DNA of 56,426 nucleotides from Candidatus Aminicenantota bacterium (GTDB lineage: Bacteria; Acidobacteriota; Aminicenantia; Aminicenantales; Aminicenantaceae): the NCBI GenBank assembly GCA_011772475.1, contig WVZK01000185.1, positions 1 through 56,426 of the forward strand, written 5' to 3'. Shown here one piece after another: positions 1-9,147 of this stretch. Under the pieces are notes generated by a model that saw only the letters and a program-made list of their open reading frames with translations, had not been told where the DNA came from and made no database searches. The position numbers were made by a program, and so were the translations under genes. The first letter of the stretch is position 1, and each line of letters opens with the position of its first letter.

Positions 1-30
1 AATGCCTGCAATTTATTCTTGATCTTCATA

Positions 31-58
31 AGGTGGGTTTGATGAATCAAACCCCTAC
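31..58 (-). repeat. Palindromic intergenic repeat, copy A
   Basis: This is the T/A variant of the window-wide repeat: arms GGGTTTGAT and ATCAAACCC with a 2-base spacer, flanked by AGGT and CTAC. It lies downstream of the amidohydrolase gene. Orientation is called minus because the GTAGGGG end reads on the minus strand. Confidence 0.8.
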
Positions 59-106
59 ACAAGAAAAATCAAATCCCAACGGAAGATTAATAAAAATCCT
101 ACAAGA

Positions 107-1594
107 TTATTTTTGTCTTGACTGCGATACTATTTTCTTTACATCCTGGAGCATTGTCGGAGCATGATAAACAAAGCCATCCTTTATCGTCCATTCTACA
201 CCGCCTCTGGAAATCAATTTCCCATCTTTTAAATCCGTGACACCCGTAGGATACATAAATTTAAAATTTTCCAGAGGATTCCCGTCCACCAGGATAAGAT
301 CAGCAAGGTAACCTGTCCTGATTCGGCCTAACTCCTTTTCCATCCCTAATATTTTGGCGTTATTACCCGTAGCATGCTGGACCACATCTATAGGGTGAAA
401 TCCTGCCTCTTGATGGAGCTCCAGTTCCCGGATTAAACTGAAACCATAAAGCATGTAAATATAACCAGCGTCCTCGCCAACACCGACAACACCTCCCATG
501 TTGGAAAATTTCCGCACTGCATTCATCCAGATTCTATAGTTCTGGCGCCAAAAAACTTCATCAGTTGTGCTCCAATTCCACTGATAAGAACCGTGATAAG
601 AAGGATTAGGTTTAAAATATTCCTCAATAGCTGGATGGAGATAATCCTTGAACCAGGGCTGATTCATGGCTCGCAGTAAATCACGGTTAGCTTCGTAAAT
701 GACGAGAGTCGGACACCACGAAACTCCTTTTTCCACCAGCGTCTTAAGAACTTCATTTAACTTCTTCTGATCAGCTTCTCGCCAGAGACGGCCAGCATAG
801 CGAAAACGGTCATCCTCACTGCTGTAGTTATACCAGTTAGGAAACTTCTGCGAGCCATGGAGGGCAGCATCCGGGACTCCATACCAGTGCTCAATCGAAG
901 TTACTCCAAAAGCAGCGTCATCCCAGGCATCTGTCTCCTCAACTCCCACATGATGAGCGACTCTTAAACCCAGTTTGTGTGCTTCATCCAAGGCTGCTTT
1001 CATGATATCACGGTCCATGCCAAAAATTTTGACTCCGTCTCCGCCCCGTTTTTTTATCTGCTGTATGCTCTTCCTCGCTTCTTCGGGAGTCCTGCCCCAC
1101 GCTCTCATGTAGAGGAATATGCGTGGAGCAGTGATCTTCCCCTCTTGGCTTTTGCGACGCTCTGATATTGTTTTTTCATAGTTGCTTCCTACGTCCCGAA
1201 CCGAGGTAATGCCGCAGGCTAACCATAGTTTGTAAATATATTCAAAAGGAAGGGGCTGACCAGCACGGCTGTCGTGGATGTGGGCATGGATATTAATGAG
1301 GCCAGGAAGAAGGTACATTCCTGTTCCGTCAAGAACATGTTCTTCTTTCTGGTAAGCATCCTCTCTCCTGTTTGCAGAACGGACGGACTGAATTTTGTTT
1401 CCTTCGATGATGATGTCTGAAGGTCCCCTGGGCGGGGTTCCTTTTCCGTCGATGACTACAACATTCTTTATGACCAGGCGCCCATACCGCTGGCCGTTCT
1501 CCACTCCTCTCGTCTCAGCTATCAATCCTTTGCTCAACAAAAGACAAACCAACATGATCGAGACAATTGTCAAAGATTTCTTTACGCTCTCCAT
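107..1594 (-). CDS. Exported imidazolonepropionase-like amidohydrolase
   Basis: A metal-dependent hydrolase of the amidohydrolase superfamily, probably acting on a cyclic amide or a peptide-like substrate outside the cytoplasm. Residues 8-26 form a signal peptide. The metal site is visible as HAH at 103-105, a lysine at 189 in GVKIF (the position that is carboxylated in binuclear members), histidines near 214-215 and 236, and Asp375 in GVGEDAG. The C-terminal motif LGRIRTGYLADLILVDGNP is typical of the family. A good ribosome binding site (GGAGG) precedes the ATG. The length of 495 residues is normal. The gene stands alone, divergent from the barrel gene at 1937. The substrate cannot be told from sequence. 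Confidence 0.88.
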   Translation of the reverse strand: MESVKKSLTIVSIMLVCLLLSKGLIAETRGVENGQRYGRLVIKNVVVIDGKGTPPRGPSDIIIEGNKIQSVRSANRREDAYQKEEHVLDGTGMYLLPGLINIHAHIHDSRAGQPLPFEYIYKLWLACGITSVRDVGSNYEKTISERRKSQEGKITAPRIFLYMRAWGRTPEEARKSIQQIKKRGGDGVKIFGMDRDIMKAALDEAHKLGLRVAHHVGVEETDAWDDAAFGVTSIEHWYGVPDAALHGSQKFPNWYNYSSEDDRFRYAGRLWREADQKKLNEVLKTLVEKGVSWCPTLVIYEANRDLLRAMNQPWFKDYLHPAIEEYFKPNPSYHGSYQWNWSTTDEVFWRQNYRIWMNAVRKFSNMGGVVGVGEDAGYIYMLYGFSLIRELELHQEAGFHPIDVVQHATGNNAKILGMEKELGRIRTGYLADLILVDGNPLENFKFMYPTGVTDLKDGKLISRGGVEWTIKDGFVYHAPTMLQDVKKIVSQSRQK

Positions 1595-1936
1595 AAGCTC
1601 CTCCTTAATAACCTAGTTTTCTTATTACCTTTCCATTTTATAATTAGACATCAAAAGAAAATGTTCGGGGAAAGATGAAGCGACCATTGAAGATTTAGCC
1701 TTCCCGAAACGCTCTTTGAGGGAATCCGACAAAGTCGGACGGCGAGTATGTTTGAGCAAGGCGAGTTGCGCAGCCGCCGAGAAGAGCGATGAGGGAATGG
1801 CGTTAAAAATCTGAAGGGGAGCGAGACCTTTCCCGAATATTTTCTAATCATGACCAAGGCAAAATAGAAGAGAGCCATTTTCTTTATCCATTAATACTAA
1901 AAATCTCAAACTTGGTCTATAAAAAATACGAAAAAA
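1595..1936. other. Intergenic region with a hairpin-bearing repeat-like segment
   Basis: I see no convincing gene in these 342 bases. About 1700-1840 differs in texture from its surroundings. It has a perfect stem TCCGAC-AAA-GTCGGA at 1725-1739, two GAGGGAAT boxes (about 1718 and 1791) and two TTCCCGAA boxes (about 1701 and 1828) bracketing it. A 75-residue reading frame on the minus strand is arginine/serine-rich and looks like translation of a structured repeat. The upstream regions of two divergent genes must also lie here, but I find no clear promoter. Confidence 0.4.
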
Positions 1937-3070
1937 ATGTTAGTCTTACGATTCATGGCCAGAAGAAAAATTCCGTTTTCTATTCTTCTCTTTCTTGTGG
2001 TTGGACAATCTTTTCTTCTTGCCTCTGACCTCGAGACCTTTGGGTATTATGAGAACCGGTTTTTTATACTCAGCAGCGGCAAGCTGAGCCTCCAAGATAT
2101 CAGTGAGAATTTTTCTCTGGGCGATTACAACCGTCTCCGCCTTCAATTCAGGTCCTCTGTATCAGAGAACATTTCTTTGAATCTTGCAGTGGATTTCTTC
2201 ACTTTCCACGGAATTATAAGCAGCCCCTTGGGCGTGTACGAGAACTCCGATCAGTCAGATACAACTCGTACTCAGTTAGACAGGGCATATATAGATCTTT
2301 ACTTTCCAGGATTCGACGTCACTATCGGAAAACAGCGAGTCGCTATGGGCATCTCCCGTCTCTGGGCCCCTCTTGACCTGTTCAACAGGGTAAACATCTT
2401 CGAGCCAGCTGAGGAAAAACCAGGAGTGAATGCTATCAAGGTTTACGTCCCGATCGGGCAAACATCAAGTCTCACCGGGGTTTTATCGCCAGAAGATAAT
2501 TTTAACTCTTCAAAATCAGGTCTCAGAGCACACACCCAAATTGCAGGCGTGGACGCGGCTTTGACTCTTATCCATTGGGGAAGGCTAAATCAGACCATTT
2601 ATGGCCTGGACCTTCGTGGTGAAAACTTCATCGGCTGGTGGGTTGAGGGAGGCTATTTTTCATCTCCTGGAGAGAAAAATATGAAACTTGTTGTCGGGTT
2701 CGATTATACTTTTCCGGTTAAAGGCGGCATCTACTGGATGAATGAATTCTTTTATGATGAGAGCGGAGAAAAAGACAGCTCCCAGTATGACTTAGATAGG
2801 CTTTTTACAGGAGAGAGCTTCACTCTTGCTCGAGAATATTATCTTTCCGTTCTGCAGTTTCCTTTTATCGGCCTTTTCTCTCTAAGCACTACTTATATCG
2901 GGAACTGGACTGACGGCTCCTATATAATCAGCCCTGGGATTCGGTACGAACTTACCCAAAATGTAACCTTAAATCTGGGCATATTCTTTTTGATGGGCAG
3001 AAAAGGAGGAGAATTTAACAGGGAAGGGGCAAATGATGTATTCTATATCTGGCTTAAAATGAATTTTTAA
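1937..3070 (+). CDS. Outer-membrane beta-barrel (porin-like) protein
   Basis: A 377-residue protein with an N-terminal signal peptide (hydrophobic stretch about 15-29, ending LLAS) followed by alternating amphipathic strands rich in aromatic and glycine residues, ending in WLKMNF with a terminal phenylalanine, the usual barrel-closing signal. It therefore probably sits in the outer membrane. No specific family is certain; it resembles uncharacterised porin-like proteins. An alternative ATG at 1955 (MARRKIPF) would give a more ordinary signal peptide, and neither start has a strong ribosome binding site. The stop is only 15 bases before the ABC ATPase start, so it is likely the first gene of that transport operon and may be its outer-membrane partner. 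Confidence 0.75.
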   Translation: MLVLRFMARRKIPFSILLFLVVGQSFLLASDLETFGYYENRFFILSSGKLSLQDISENFSLGDYNRLRLQFRSSVSENISLNLAVDFFTFHGIISSPLGVYENSDQSDTTRTQLDRAYIDLYFPGFDVTIGKQRVAMGISRLWAPLDLFNRVNIFEPAEEKPGVNAIKVYVPIGQTSSLTGVLSPEDNFNSSKSGLRAHTQIAGVDAALTLIHWGRLNQTIYGLDLRGENFIGWWVEGGYFSSPGEKNMKLVVGFDYTFPVKGGIYWMNEFFYDESGEKDSSQYDLDRLFTGESFTLAREYYLSVLQFPFIGLFSLSTTYIGNWTDGSYIISPGIRYELTQNVTLNLGIFFLMGRKGGEFNREGANDVFYIWLKMNF

Positions 3071-3085
3071 TAAATGGAGCGAGAC

Positions 3086-3781
3086 ATGTCTATCGCTAAA
3101 CTAGAAAACGTCCACAAAGTTTATCATATCGGAAAAGTCGACTTCCCAGCTCTAAGAGGAATCTCCTTTTCTATCGAGGAAGGTGAATTTCTCTCCATCG
3201 CTGGTCCTTCAGGCTCAGGAAAAACTACTATCCTCAACCTTCTCGGCTGTTTGGACAAGCCCAGCAAGGGAAAAATTTTCTTGGATGAAAAAGACATCAC
3301 CGCTCTTCCGACAGCAAAACTGGCGGATGTAAGACGGAAGAATATCGGGTTTGTCTTCCAGACCTTCAACCTTATTCCTGTTCTGACCGCCATGGAGAAC
3401 GTGGAGTTCCCGTTAATCCTTGAAGGTCAGCACGAAGCCAAAGAACGACAAAGAGTGACAGAAGATATTCTCACAGAAGTCGGATTGAAGGATTTCCTTC
3501 ACCGTCGCCCCAACGAGATGAGCGGCGGCCAGCAGCAGAGAGTAGCTGTCGCCAGGGCCTTGGTCAAAAAACCCAAACTGGTTCTAGCAGATGAGCCCAC
3601 AGCCAACCTGGACTCTGTGACCGGCGAGGAGATACTCCAACTGATGCTCGAGCTAAACCAGAAGACATCCACCACGTTTATCTTCTCCACTCACGATAAG
3701 ATGGTCATGGATTTCGCCCGGAGGCTCATCAAGCTTCGAGACGGAAAAATCGAATCTGACCAGAAGGTCAACAAAAAATGA
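3086..3781 (+). CDS. LolD/MacB-type ABC transporter ATP-binding protein
   Basis: ATPase subunit for the two FtsX-type permeases that follow. Counting from the possible upstream ATG at 3074, Walker A is GPSGSGKT at 44-51, the Q-loop is Q96, the signature is MSGGQ at 149-153 and Walker B ends in LADEP at 171-175. The long signature helix and the DEPTANLDS run are typical of the LolD/MacB subfamily. I chose 3086 as start because GGAG (3076-3079) is then correctly placed 6 bases upstream; the ATG at 3074 would bury it. The stop overlaps the next start (ATGA). Known relatives power extraction of lipoproteins from, or mechanical transmission across, the inner membrane rather than substrate translocation through it. 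Confidence 0.93.
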   Translation: MSIAKLENVHKVYHIGKVDFPALRGISFSIEEGEFLSIAGPSGSGKTTILNLLGCLDKPSKGKIFLDEKDITALPTAKLADVRRKNIGFVFQTFNLIPVLTAMENVEFPLILEGQHEAKERQRVTEDILTEVGLKDFLHRRPNEMSGGQQQRVAVARALVKKPKLVLADEPTANLDSVTGEEILQLMLELNQKTSTTFIFSTHDKMVMDFARRLIKLRDGKIESDQKVNKK

Positions 3782-5034
3782 AGATGCTGTTTAAGCTCGC
3801 GTTCCGGAATGTCTTCCGGTACAAAAGACGAACGATCATCACCTTCTCTGCTATCTCCTACGGTCTTGGATTGATGGCCATAGGAATCTCCCTTTATAAC
3901 GGAGTTGACACGCATGCTATGGACAACATCATCAACAGCCAGACTGCCCATCTCAAGATCCTGGCCCGCGGATACTTTGAGGAAAAAGACGAAGTTCCTC
4001 TTAAATTCACGATCGATGAACCTCAGGAAATAAAAAGCTTACTGAAAGATAACCAGGATATTCAAGGCATTGAAAGTCGCATTCTCTTCCAAGCAACCAT
4101 CATCTCCGGCATGGATGAGCTTCCCTGTCTGGGTGTGGCCATCGAGCCTGAAGTCGACCCGCTGGTGTTTAAAATAAAAGACTCCATTACAGACGGACGC
4201 TTCCTCAAACCGTCGGAACAAAAGATCATCCTGGGCAGCGGCCTTGCCCGAGATCTGAGCCTAAAAGTCGGAGATGAGTGTACTCTCAGGATTTTTTTCT
4301 CCATAGAAGATTTTATATGGAACGCGCTCGACCTGGAAATCGCCGGAATAGCCAAAACAGAAAACCCGATGGTCAACCGAGGGACCGTCTTCATTCCCCT
4401 CTCCCTCGCTCAGGAAGCCTTAAGCCTAGAAAACAGGGTGACTGAGCTTGCAGTTCGGATTGAAGACAAGAAGCGAGTTCTTGAGGTAAGGGAGTCCATC
4501 GAGAGTCGACTGGCCTCCTTGAGCAAAGGCTATGAGGTCGTGAGCTTCGAAGAATACGCCTCTGACTTCAGAGAGCTGATGAGGCTTAGAAGCAGAATCC
4601 AGGCTATCATACCTCTGATGATGATCCTGATCGCCACCCTGGGAATCGTGAATACCATGCTTATGGCAGTCATGGAGCGGACTCGCGAGATCGGGATGCT
4701 GGCTGCGATGGGCATGCGGAAAATGGAAGTCATGCTGGTATTTATCTTTGAGGGCGCTCTCATCGGTATTTTTGGTTCAATTGCGGCCTGCATAATCGGA
4801 GGTCTGGGAGGTTGGTGGCTGGAAGCCAAAGGATTTAGTCTCGCCTTTTTGGGAGAGGAGATATCCGAGATGGTGTCTTTTCTCCCAATGGAGGTGTACA
4901 AGGGGGATTTGACCGCAGGAGTATTGATCTTCACTCTAATTTTTGGAACTGTTATCTCCATCCTGGCCAGTCTTTACCCTGCCTATAAGGCAGTCAAACT
5001 CGATCCGATTCAGGCACTGAGGCACGTGGGATGA
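3778..5034 (+). CDS. FtsX/LolCE-type ABC transporter permease (first)
   Basis: A 418-residue inner-membrane protein with the MacB/LolC layout: one membrane segment near residues 20-42, a large periplasmic MacB_PCD-like domain (about 45-250), then three membrane segments near 275-300, 315-345 and 375-402. The motif VMERTREIGMLAAMGM after the second segment is the conserved coupling region of FtsX permeases. It overlaps the ATPase stop and the next permease start by 4 bases each, so the three genes are translationally coupled. It probably forms a heterodimer with the next gene product. Confidence 0.92.
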   Translation: MKMLFKLAFRNVFRYKRRTIITFSAISYGLGLMAIGISLYNGVDTHAMDNIINSQTAHLKILARGYFEEKDEVPLKFTIDEPQEIKSLLKDNQDIQGIESRILFQATIISGMDELPCLGVAIEPEVDPLVFKIKDSITDGRFLKPSEQKIILGSGLARDLSLKVGDECTLRIFFSIEDFIWNALDLEIAGIAKTENPMVNRGTVFIPLSLAQEALSLENRVTELAVRIEDKKRVLEVRESIESRLASLSKGYEVVSFEEYASDFRELMRLRSRIQAIIPLMMILIATLGIVNTMLMAVMERTREIGMLAAMGMRKMEVMLVFIFEGALIGIFGSIAACIIGGLGGWWLEAKGFSLAFLGEEISEMVSFLPMEVYKGDLTAGVLIFTLIFGTVISILASLYPAYKAVKLDPIQALRHVG

Positions 5035-6281
5035 AAAAATTCATTAAACTAGCCTGGCGGAACATCTGGAGAAATTGGCGCAGGACAATCCTAACCTCCC
5101 TGGCTGTAGCCTTTGGAATGATCTCCATCATCTTCACCTACAGCTATATTGAAGGTGTCAGCGAAAGCATCTATCGTACCTTGATAGAAACAGAACTCGG
5201 GCACGTGAAAATTGTTTCCAGAGAATTCTTAAGGCTGGAAAGAGTCATGCCCAGGGAGCAACTCGTTTATAACGCCCAGAGCATAGAAGACGGCATTTCT
5301 TCTCTTCCGGGAATATCCACCATGACGGAAAGGATCAAATTCCGTCTAATCCTCTCCTCCGAAGACGAAAACGAGCCTGCTCTAGGAATAGGCATCAACC
5401 CGGAGCAGGAGAAAAACCTTTTTGATCTAAGAAAATATTTGATCCAGGGGAGTTACTTTCAGGAATCACCAGCAGAGATACTCATCGGTGACGGCCTGGC
5501 TAAAAAATTAGGAGTTGGCCTCGGCGACGAGCTGCTGGCTGTGACCTCAGACATCAACTACTCCACCTACGCTTTGACCTTCACCGTGACAGGGATCTTT
5601 AAAAGTGGGTTTACCTTCATGGACAAGAATTTCATCTACCTTTCTATCGAAAAAGCCCAAGAGATGCTCGATTGCGATGGAGCCGCGCACGAAATCCTGC
5701 TTCTCCTTGACGACGCAGGGACAGCAGCGGACATTTCTTCTGAAATTCTGACCTTCCTCAAGGAGAGCGGATTGGACGATACCCTCACTGCTGTACCCTG
5801 GCAGGACAACTTCTTTTTGACCTATATGCCTCTTGCTAGCGTCGTCATGGGCAGCATCCTGTTGATCATCATGCTTATCGCTGCCCTGGTGATCCTGAAC
5901 ACCATGCTCATGGCTGTTGTGGAAAGAACGCACGAGATCGGGGTCATCAAATCCATGGGAATGAGGAATGGAGGGATTGTGGCCTTGATCTTGGTTGAAG
6001 CTACCTACATAGGCCTTCTGGGCGTGTTCATAGGAGGTTTGATCGGAAGCGGCCTGTCAATATTAGCCCAGAACACCGGGCTGAATTTCACGCGCATGAT
6101 GGAAAAAATGGAATTCGAGATCGCCTTCTTCTCCCCCATCATCTATCCCAAGTTCACATTTGGGATTCTCCTTGGCGCTGCGGTGTTCTGCCTGACAACC
6201 ACACTCTTCGCAGCTATATACCCGGCCCGTAAAGCCTCGAGAATGGAGCCAGTGGAAGCCTTACGGACAAGTATGAAATAA
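5031..6281 (+). CDS. FtsX/LolCE-type ABC transporter permease (second)
   Basis: Same topology as the gene before it: a membrane segment near 20-40, a periplasmic domain, then three C-terminal membrane segments, with the coupling motif VVERTHEIGVIKSMGMR. The two permeases are clearly paralogous but well diverged, which suits a LolC/LolE-like heterodimer. It starts inside the previous stop (ATGA). The protein ends with YPARKASRMEPVEALR, the standard C-terminal signature of these permeases. Confidence 0.92.
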   Translation: MKKFIKLAWRNIWRNWRRTILTSLAVAFGMISIIFTYSYIEGVSESIYRTLIETELGHVKIVSREFLRLERVMPREQLVYNAQSIEDGISSLPGISTMTERIKFRLILSSEDENEPALGIGINPEQEKNLFDLRKYLIQGSYFQESPAEILIGDGLAKKLGVGLGDELLAVTSDINYSTYALTFTVTGIFKSGFTFMDKNFIYLSIEKAQEMLDCDGAAHEILLLLDDAGTAADISSEILTFLKESGLDDTLTAVPWQDNFFLTYMPLASVVMGSILLIIMLIAALVILNTMLMAVVERTHEIGVIKSMGMRNGGIVALILVEATYIGLLGVFIGGLIGSGLSILAQNTGLNFTRMMEKMEFEIAFFSPIIYPKFTFGILLGAAVFCLTTTLFAAIYPARKASRMEPVEALRTSMK

Positions 6282-6295
6282 CTATAGATAAATTT

Positions 6296-6322
6296 GTAGG
6301 GGCTTGATTTATCAAGCCCACC
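6296..6322 (+). repeat. Palindromic intergenic repeat, copy B
   Basis: C/G variant: GTAGG followed by arms GGGCTTGAT and ATCAAGCCC with spacer TT, then CACC and a T-rich tail. It lies 14 bases after the second permease stop, where a transcription terminator would be expected. Confidence 0.85.
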
Positions 6323-6365
6323 TTTTTTATTATAAAATAAACTGAAAGAATTTGATTTTTTTTCT

Positions 6366-6392
6366 GTAGGGGCTTGATTTATCAAGCCCACC
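6366..6392 (+). repeat. Palindromic intergenic repeat, copy C
   Basis: Identical core to copy B and in the same orientation, 70 bases further on. A degenerate half copy (TTTGATAAATCAAAC, about 6420-6434) follows. The pair fills the gap between the permease and the LolA-like gene. Confidence 0.85.
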
Positions 6393-6515
6393 TGCTTGTT
6401 TGAAGGAATAAAAATATTTATTTGATAAATCAAACATCGACAGAGCTTAAATAAAAATGCGACACGCCAAATATACGATTCTGAAGATAAAATTTATTGA
6501 AAAAGGTAGCTCGCC

Positions 6516-7268
6516 ATGAATAAAGTAGCTCTATTTTTATTGGTTATCAGCATCACGTTAACTTGCGGGAAAGCCGGGGAGGACTTAACGGCAGAAGAAA
6601 TCCTAGCCATGAGAGATAAAAACATGGTCTTCGATACCGCTTATTCTGAAATCGACATGATCATCACCATAGGAAAGAGAGTTGTCGAAAAGAAACTCAC
6701 CAGCTACACAGAAGGAACAGAAAAATCCTTTATTGAGTTCCTGAGTCCTGCAAGAGACCGGGGAACAAAAATGTTGAAAACCGGGAAGGTTCTTAAGATA
6801 TATTTCCCCTCTGCAGAAAGGGTGATGCGCCTCTCAGGCCACATGCTGCGGCAAAGCATGATGGGCTCAGATTTTTCCTACGAGGACCTGACAGAAACAG
6901 CTGAGGAATTAAGGAAAGAATATAATGTCAAACTCCTGGGAGAAGAAGTCTTTGCAGCGGCTCAATGTTATGTCCTGGAGCTTGAGTCCAAAATTGAAAA
7001 TAAAACTTACTTTTTCATAAAAATCTGGGTAGATAAGGAAAGATATATCGGCTCGAAGGTGGAATTTTACGCCAAGAGCGGAAAACTCTTAAAGGTTCTT
7101 GCAGTGGAAGACATCAAATCCTTCAAGAATAGATATTATCCAACAAAAGTCACCATGGAAGATAAACTAAGGAAGAACTCCAAAACAGAGATGATAATAA
7201 AACGCATCGAGTTCGATATTCTAATTCCTCAAGGAACTTTCACTGAAAGAAATTTGATGCGTAAATGA
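6516..7268 (+). CDS. LolA-like outer-membrane lipoprotein-sorting protein (TP_0789 type)
   Basis: A 250-residue exported protein with a signal peptide ending near residue 17; ITLTCGK resembles, but does not match, a lipobox. The segment around residues 105-135 (KIYFPSAERVMRLSGHML, then GSDFSYEDL) is characteristic of the family named after Treponema TP_0789, which has a LolA/LolB-like half-barrel for carrying acyl chains. Family members usually sit next to FtsX-type ABC transporters, as here. It probably ferries a lipidated or hydrophobic substrate between the ABC complex and the outer membrane. Two repeats separate it from the permeases, so it may have its own promoter; none is obvious. Confidence 0.82.
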   Translation: MNKVALFLLVISITLTCGKAGEDLTAEEILAMRDKNMVFDTAYSEIDMIITIGKRVVEKKLTSYTEGTEKSFIEFLSPARDRGTKMLKTGKVLKIYFPSAERVMRLSGHMLRQSMMGSDFSYEDLTETAEELRKEYNVKLLGEEVFAAAQCYVLELESKIENKTYFFIKIWVDKERYIGSKVEFYAKSGKLLKVLAVEDIKSFKNRYYPTKVTMEDKLRKNSKTEMIIKRIEFDILIPQGTFTERNLMRK

Positions 7269-7277
7269 GATTAGCTC

Positions 7278-7880
7278 TCAGCCGCTCCTCGATGAAGAAG
7301 GCATCAGGATTGCCCCCTGAGTAAAATCACCGTAAACCTCCGCTTTCCCCCGCAAGAAAAGAAGGCCAACCAGGGCGGCTGTGGCGGCATCCAACTCGTG
7401 GGCAGAGCTTTCTATCTTCAGACCTGATATTCCTAGATCTCTAAGTCCTTTCCTCAATCCTGAAAGACTATGTTTGACTCGAGGAATTTTCCAGATATCC
7501 TGGGCACCGCCGGGATAAACTTCAACGACCCGAAATCCATCTTTTTCCAGCATACCCCGCAGTCTAATTCCCCTCTTGGTCAGGCCCCTCATCGGCCCCA
7601 AAGTAATTGGGAAAAAAGGGATTTTTCTCCGCCTCAACTCTTCATCGCAGGGACGAAAATGATATCCGGTCCTTTCGTCGATAGAACTCCTTCCTGGAGG
7701 AAGCGTCAGGGGAGCGTCGACGGCTACAAGGTCTGGCTTCTCTTTCTTGACGCAACTCAAGATATCGTCATCAGAATAGAGGATTGAGGTTGTTGCTTTT
7801 AATCCTTTCAAGATGCATATTCCTGTCGGACGGTGAGGAACTCCTGCCAAATCAACGCCCGCGATAAGGAAATTTTTCAT
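7278..7880 (-). CDS. DUF429 family protein (predicted RNase H-like fold)
   Basis: About 200 residues starting MKNFLIAGVDLAG. The acidic pattern GVDLAG near the start, DLVAVDAPL in the middle and ELDAATAAL towards the C-terminus matches the DUF429 group predicted to have an RNase H-like fold. The metal-binding carboxylates would be those in the three motifs. Function is not established. I start at 7880 because a start at 7928 would add 16 non-conserved residues. It converges on the LolA-like gene with only 9 bases between the stops. Confidence 0.75.
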   Translation of the reverse strand: MKNFLIAGVDLAGVPHRPTGICILKGLKATTSILYSDDDILSCVKKEKPDLVAVDAPLTLPPGRSSIDERTGYHFRPCDEELRRRKIPFFPITLGPMRGLTKRGIRLRGMLEKDGFRVVEVYPGGAQDIWKIPRVKHSLSGLRKGLRDLGISGLKIESSAHELDAATAALVGLLFLRGKAEVYGDFTQGAILMPSSSRSG

Positions 7881-7957
7881 TTTAACTTTATTCCCTGCTA
7901 TATCATCCGGATTGCTTGAAGTCAACAAAACCCATCGAGATAATCACCCAGGTAATA

Positions 7958-7966
7958 TGGTATAAT
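7958..7966 (+). promoter_or_regulatory. Extended -10 promoter for sppA
   Basis: TG-G-TATAAT: a perfect -10 hexamer at 7961-7966 with the TG extension at 7958-7959 and no recognisable -35. It would start transcription near 7973, about 30 bases before the sppA start codon. Confidence 0.5.
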
Positions 7967-8002
7967 TGTTAAAGAGTTGAATCTAAGAGTTCAGGAGGAG
8001 AT

Positions 8003-8974
8003 ATGAAAAAGAATTTTCTCTTTATCATTACTATTTCTTTGTTGTTAGCCGGTTGTGCACCCAACATTCACCTCGATCTTCTCGGAAAAGATGAAATTCA
8101 CGAAGTCATGCTTATCAGAAGTCCAGCTAAAGAAAAAATCCTAATACTTGATGTCGCAGGCCTAATCAGCACCACCGTTGATCCAGGTTTGTTCGAAAGA
8201 GAGGGGGATATCCTCTCCAGAGTTTACTACAGATTGGAGAAAGCCTCAGAAGATAAAAGGATTAAAGCATTGATCCTCCGCCTGGATACTCCAGGAGGTG
8301 AGGTTACAGCAAGCGATATTCTTTACAACGAGATTATAAGATTCAAAGAAAAAACAGGAATCCCTGTGGTGGGCTTAATGATGGGGCTGGCCGCATCTGG
8401 AGGGTACTATGTCGCTTCAGCCTGCGACCATATCATCGCCCATCCTTCAACCATCACCGGAAGCATCGGTGTTATTTCAATTTTTCCCAACCTTCAGGAG
8501 CTCTTTGCAAAAATCGGGATAAAGGTAAGTGTCATTAAATCAGGAGAGATGAAAGATTCAGGAAGTGCCTTTAGAGATTTAACAGAAGAAGAGAAAAAGA
8601 TTTTTCAAGATGTCATCGATGAAATGTACAACAAGTTTCTGGACGTGGTCTATCAAAAAAGGAAGGACTCGGTTTCCCTTGAAGAGTTGAAAAAAATTGC
8701 TGACGGCCGGATTTACACTGCCTCGCAAGCTCGGGAGCTAAAATTGATCGATGAAATTGGATATTTTGATTCGGCTTTGAAGAAAGCCCTTTCTCTGGCT
8801 AAGATCAAAGAAGCAAAAGTTATTGCCTACACCTATTACCCTAAAAGGAAAACCAATATCTATGCCACAAAATTAGAGAAAACTTCTCTTTTGGAAGGAA
8901 AGAGCTTTGAAGATATGCTTCGCTCTTTAAAAAGTGGCTTTTATTATCTTTGGTTGCCCCAGGTTTCAAGGTAA
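8003..8974 (+). CDS. sppA: Signal peptide peptidase SppA, lipoprotein form (S49 family)
   Basis: A serine protease that degrades leftover signal peptides at the inner membrane. The N-terminus is a lipoprotein signal with lipobox LLAGC (Cys18) instead of the usual membrane helix. The catalytic serine is Ser132 in AASGGYY and the general-base lysine is Lys184 in GEMKDSGS, the spacing of the short (Bacillus-type, single-domain) SppA. At 323 residues it has one S49 domain. The start is fixed by AGGAGG 5 bases upstream. Lipid anchoring would place it on the periplasmic face of a membrane. Confidence 0.92.
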   Translation: MKKNFLFIITISLLLAGCAPNIHLDLLGKDEIHEVMLIRSPAKEKILILDVAGLISTTVDPGLFEREGDILSRVYYRLEKASEDKRIKALILRLDTPGGEVTASDILYNEIIRFKEKTGIPVVGLMMGLAASGGYYVASACDHIIAHPSTITGSIGVISIFPNLQELFAKIGIKVSVIKSGEMKDSGSAFRDLTEEEKKIFQDVIDEMYNKFLDVVYQKRKDSVSLEELKKIADGRIYTASQARELKLIDEIGYFDSALKKALSLAKIKEAKVIAYTYYPKRKTNIYATKLEKTSLLEGKSFEDMLRSLKSGFYYLWLPQVSR

Positions 8975-9016
8975 GATAAAAGTGCGGGATTAATAAAATC
9001 CATTTTTATAAATAAA

Positions 9017-9044
9017 AGGTGGGTTTGATGAATCAAACCCCTAC
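9017..9044 (-). repeat. Palindromic intergenic repeat, copy D
   Basis: T/A variant with arms GGGTTTGAT and ATCAAACCC, downstream of sppA. Between this copy and copy E lie degenerate fragments (about 9068-9132) that keep half-arms, suggesting decay of further copies. Confidence 0.85.
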
Positions 9045-9147
9045 ATGAATTAAGCCTCCACAAATAGATTAGGCCCCGCAGAAGAAATCAAACCCTACAA
9101 ATAATAAAAATGTGGATTTGATTAATAAGATCCATATAAATAATAAA

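Noticed and set aside
1651-1878. 75-residue reading frame on the minus strand
   Set aside because: Arginine/serine-rich, no ribosome binding site, and it covers the hairpin-bearing repeat segment.
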